Shown in pieces: positions 62,299-64,000 of a stretch of DNA of 64,000 bases. Location of the stretch: NCBI RefSeq assembly GCF_020687745.1, contig NZ_JAJEWK010000002.1:215280-279279 (forward strand). The letters run 5' to 3'. The notes under the pieces are model-generated. The model made no database searches. It saw nothing but the letters and a program-made list of their open reading frames with translations, and was not told the DNA's origin. Each line of letters begins with the position of its first letter. Position 1 is the first letter of the stretch. This stretch comes from Chryseobacterium sp. MFBS3-17. Lineage in GTDB: Bacteria; Bacteroidota; Bacteroidia; Flavobacteriales; Weeksellaceae. The position numbers and the translations under genes were made by a program.

Positions 62299-62315
62299 AA
62301 CAAATATTAAATAAA

Positions 62316-62693
62316 ATGAACACACCAGCAGAATTAAAGTACACCACCGATCATGAGTGGGTGAGAATTGAAGGAAATGTAGCAACTATTGGCATTACAG
62401 ACTTTGCACAAAGTGAACTTGGCGATATCGTTTTCGTAGATGTAGATACGGTAGATGAGGGTTTGAATGCCGGTGATGTTTTCGGAAGTGTGGAAGCTGT
62501 AAAAACAGTATCTGATCTTTTCCTGCCTGTAACCGGAAAAATCACTGAGTTTAATGCTGACCTTGAAGACCAGCCGGAACTCCTGAACGCGGATCCTTAC
62601 GGAAAAGGATGGATCATCAAAGTAGAAATGGCAGATGCTTCTGCACAGGACGGCCTTATTTCGGCAGAAGAATACCAGGCCAGCCTTGGATAA
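62316..62693 (+). CDS. gcvH: Glycine cleavage system H protein
   Basis: 125 residues from the ATG at 62316 ([20 protein letters not shown]); an upstream in-frame ATG at 62256 lies before the promoter. The lipoyl-lysine motif [12 protein letters not shown] is present, as is the characteristic C-terminus. It shuttles the aminomethyl group among the P, T and L proteins, which are not in this window. Confidence 0.95.
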   Translation: MNTPAELKYTTDHEWVRIEGNVATIGITDFAQSELGDIVFVDVDTVDEGLNAGDVFGSVEAVKTVSDLFLPVTGKITEFNADLEDQPELLNADPYGKGWIIKVEMADASAQDGLISAEEYQASLG

Positions 62694-63045
62694 GATTTCA
62701 CGAATATTTAAGAAGATTTTGCCCATTTATTGGGCATTTCTTTCTTATATGCTCCTCAAACCCGGCATAGAAACTGGTGATTACTGGTTTGTATTTCAGG
62801 GCATAGACAAAGTGGTGCACATCAGCACCTTTGTGATGCTGGGATTTTGCTTTATGTCGGCATTCCCCAAAACCCGTTTCATCGTCTTCCTGCAAATCAT
62901 GATGTGCTATACTTTTCTAACTGAAATTTTACAGGACGAAATGGGGCTGGGACGCTCCCTGGAAGTCTGGGATGCGGTGGCAGATACTATTGGGGTGCTC
63001 ATCGGCTATTTTCTGTTCAGAAAGACCCGGAATTTTGTGGTCTGA
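62686..63045 (+). CDS. VanZ family membrane protein
   Basis: Probably starts at TTG 62686 ([16 protein letters not shown]), overlapping the gcvH end by 8 bases, giving 119 residues; a frame start at 62635 lies inside gcvH. Four hydrophobic helices and the VanZ-like segments [15 protein letters not shown] and [20 protein letters not shown]. Cell-envelope function unknown; the name comes from a teicoplanin-resistance accessory protein. Confidence 0.8.
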   Translation: MDKISRIFKKILPIYWAFLSYMLLKPGIETGDYWFVFQGIDKVVHISTFVMLGFCFMSAFPKTRFIVFLQIMMCYTFLTEILQDEMGLGRSLEVWDAVADTIGVLIGYFLFRKTRNFVV

Positions 63046-63768
63046 GTGTTTCATCCTGCAGATATTCCTTTTTCTTTTGAGGCGTGATGCTAGTCCTGGC
63101 TGCCCGTTGGGTTCCTTTCTATTTCTTTTCGTTTTCTTTTTCTTTCCATTTCCATTTCCATTTTTTTTTCTTTCTTTCTTTCTTTCTTCTTACACTATAT
63201 ATAAGGTATGGATATGTAATATATATATGAGTTCAAAGAACTGCCGCACATGAACAGAGACTGATGATCTTCTTGCAGTCAGGAATCGTGGTAATTATTT
63301 ATTCTCTGGCGAGGACTGGGAGTGAAATTCAAACCTGCATATTATATATATACCAGGAGAAAATTAAACTTTCCGAATGAGTTTTGGCAGATTAAACAAA
63401 GGGGAATATCTGCAGAACGGATTTGAATGTTCAAAAAAGGCAACTTATTTACAGATTTCCAGGATCTTCTCAGTGCGATGATGTGGATTTTGAGAGTTAT
63501 TCTCCCGATTCTACGACAGGTGGGCTGGCGAAACAGAAAAAAATGATGCGGCAAACGATAATTTTTGGACATTAAGTAGAATTTAGTGGATGGTTTCAGA
63601 CGGTTTTTACCGCTTTTATCGCGGTTAATGTGGCGAAACAGCCAATACAATCCGGCCCGGTCATCATTATTATGATGATGTGGAAAACTCTGATAATCGT
63701 GTAACCTATTGGTTGTAATATACTTGCCAATGGATTTGTCCACAATTAAAAAATTATTCACTATTTTA
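63046..63768. other. Non-coding region with low-complexity tract and DnaA-box-like sites
   Basis: No credible gene on either strand; a 177-codon minus-strand frame at 63342-63875 has no coding features. The region holds the polypyrimidine tract, short TA repeats (63196-63230 and 63340-63352) and near matches to the DnaA box TTATNCACA at 63445-63453, 63679-63687 (minus), 63736-63744 and 63754-63762. Confidence 0.5.
63112..63191 (+). repeat. Polypyrimidine simple-sequence tract
   Basis: About 80 bases of nearly pure C/T with CCATTT repeated three times (about 63147-63164) and CTTT repeated at least five times after a run of nine or more T. Such a tract can slip in replication. Confidence 0.85.
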
Positions 63769-63801
63769 TTTGTTTTATGTTTAGAGATTGTCTTACATTT
63801 G
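63769..63801 (+). promoter_or_regulatory. Strong tandem promoter P1 at the window end
   Basis: TTTG (63769-63772), 21 bases, TACATTTG (63794-63801), followed by CAGTC. Confidence 0.7.
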
Positions 63802-63869
63802 CAGTCACTTAACAGTGGAGCAGTAGTATTATTAAAATAAAGGGGTCGCGAAAAAAAAATAATTTTTTC

Positions 63870-63899
63870 TTGCACATTAAAAATTTCCCCTTATCTTTG
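63870..63899 (+). promoter_or_regulatory. Strong tandem promoter P2 at the window end
   Basis: TTG (63870-63872), 19 bases, TATCTTTG (63892-63899), followed by CAGTC, the same first bases as P1. Confidence 0.85.
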
Positions 63900-64000
63900 C
63901 AGTCCCAAATCGAGGTAACGAGATGATGGGGAGCGCAGGAGATAGATTGGAAGCCAGGTGGGTCTTTAGGGAATAAGATGAAGAAGAGAAGGTCTTGAAA
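63900..64000 (+). other. Leader downstream of tandem promoters, probably of an rRNA operon
   Basis: About 100 purine-rich bases (GAGGTAACGAGATGATGGGG region) run to the window edge with no coding frame that looks real. Tandem consensus promoters followed by a long untranslated leader are typical of rrn operons; the 16S gene itself is not inside the window, so this is inference. Confidence 0.4.

Noticed and set aside
63160..63191. CRISPR or tandem-repeat array
   Set aside because: Simple CTTT slippage repeat without spacers; no CRISPR-like direct repeats or cas genes anywhere in the window.
63342..63875. 177-codon minus-strand frame
   Set aside because: Runs through promoter elements and AT-rich DNA; the peptide has no domain, signal or coding-like composition.

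Overview
The window looks like chromosomal DNA from a Flavobacteriia member of the Bacteroidota, probably Weeksellaceae (Chryseobacterium-like). The reasons are: perfect Bacteroidota-type promoters (TTG, about 19 bases, TAnnTTTG) upstream of several genes; few Shine-Dalgarno sequences; the giant type IX secretion translocon SprA directly behind ruvA; a T9SS C-terminal sorting domain; DUF4254, DUF4292 and DUF3810 proteins; and many small lipoproteins. The genus is an inference from family resemblance. No plasmid, complete prophage, insertion sequence or CRISPR array was seen.

Layout. 1-8.6 kb: a cut-off lipoprotein, deoD, then a long minus-strand block (oligosaccharide flippase, dut, sugar nucleotidyltransferase, DUF4292 lipoprotein, EnvC-like amidase activator, tatA, DUF4254, lipoprotein, ribA). 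8.7-14.1 kb: dihydroorotase, M16 peptidase, dienoyl-CoA-reductase-like SDR. 14.3-18.0 kb: a compact five-gene operon of unknown function with a DUF2589 protein, two uncharacterised proteins, a cytoplasmic subtilase and a 67-residue protein resembling a free subtilase propeptide. 18.5-21.1 kb: clpB. 21.3-33.6 kb: a phenylacetate catabolic cluster (paaE, A, B, C, D, two paaG-like genes, paaH, paaI, paaZ, a third enoyl-CoA hydratase) with embedded cargo (a small protein, a lipoprotein, a membrane protein, a SMUG2-type glycosylase). 33.6-38.2 kb: GNAT, methyltransferase, and a membrane-protein group carrying its own winged-helix regulator and two near-identical operator/promoter sites. 38.3-42.6 kb: lipoproteins, dtd, greA, HIT, clpX. 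42.6-46.5 kb: a start-less T9SS cargo gene, a thioredoxin-like protein, tRNA-Met, a gene remnant and a candidate small RNA. 46.5-50.5 kb: DUF3810, MFS sugar transporter, acyltransferase, GtrA (minus strand). 50.7-63.0 kb: small protein, GlcNAc-kinase-like ATPase, malic enzyme, ruvA, sprA, gcvH, VanZ. 63.0-64.0 kb: non-coding, with a polypyrimidine tract, several DnaA-box-like sites and two strong tandem promoters reading off the window, probably into an rRNA operon.

How genes work together. The paa genes encode the epoxidase (PaaABCDE), epoxide isomerase, ring opening and aldehyde oxidation (PaaZ), beta-oxidation enzymes and a proofreading thioesterase. The ligase paaK, a thiolase paaJ and a dedicated paa regulator are not in the window. 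The most promising undescribed system is the DUF2589/subtilase operon at 14.3-18.0 kb. Second is the winged-helix regulon at 35.9-37.7 kb, whose operator overlaps the -7 promoter element.
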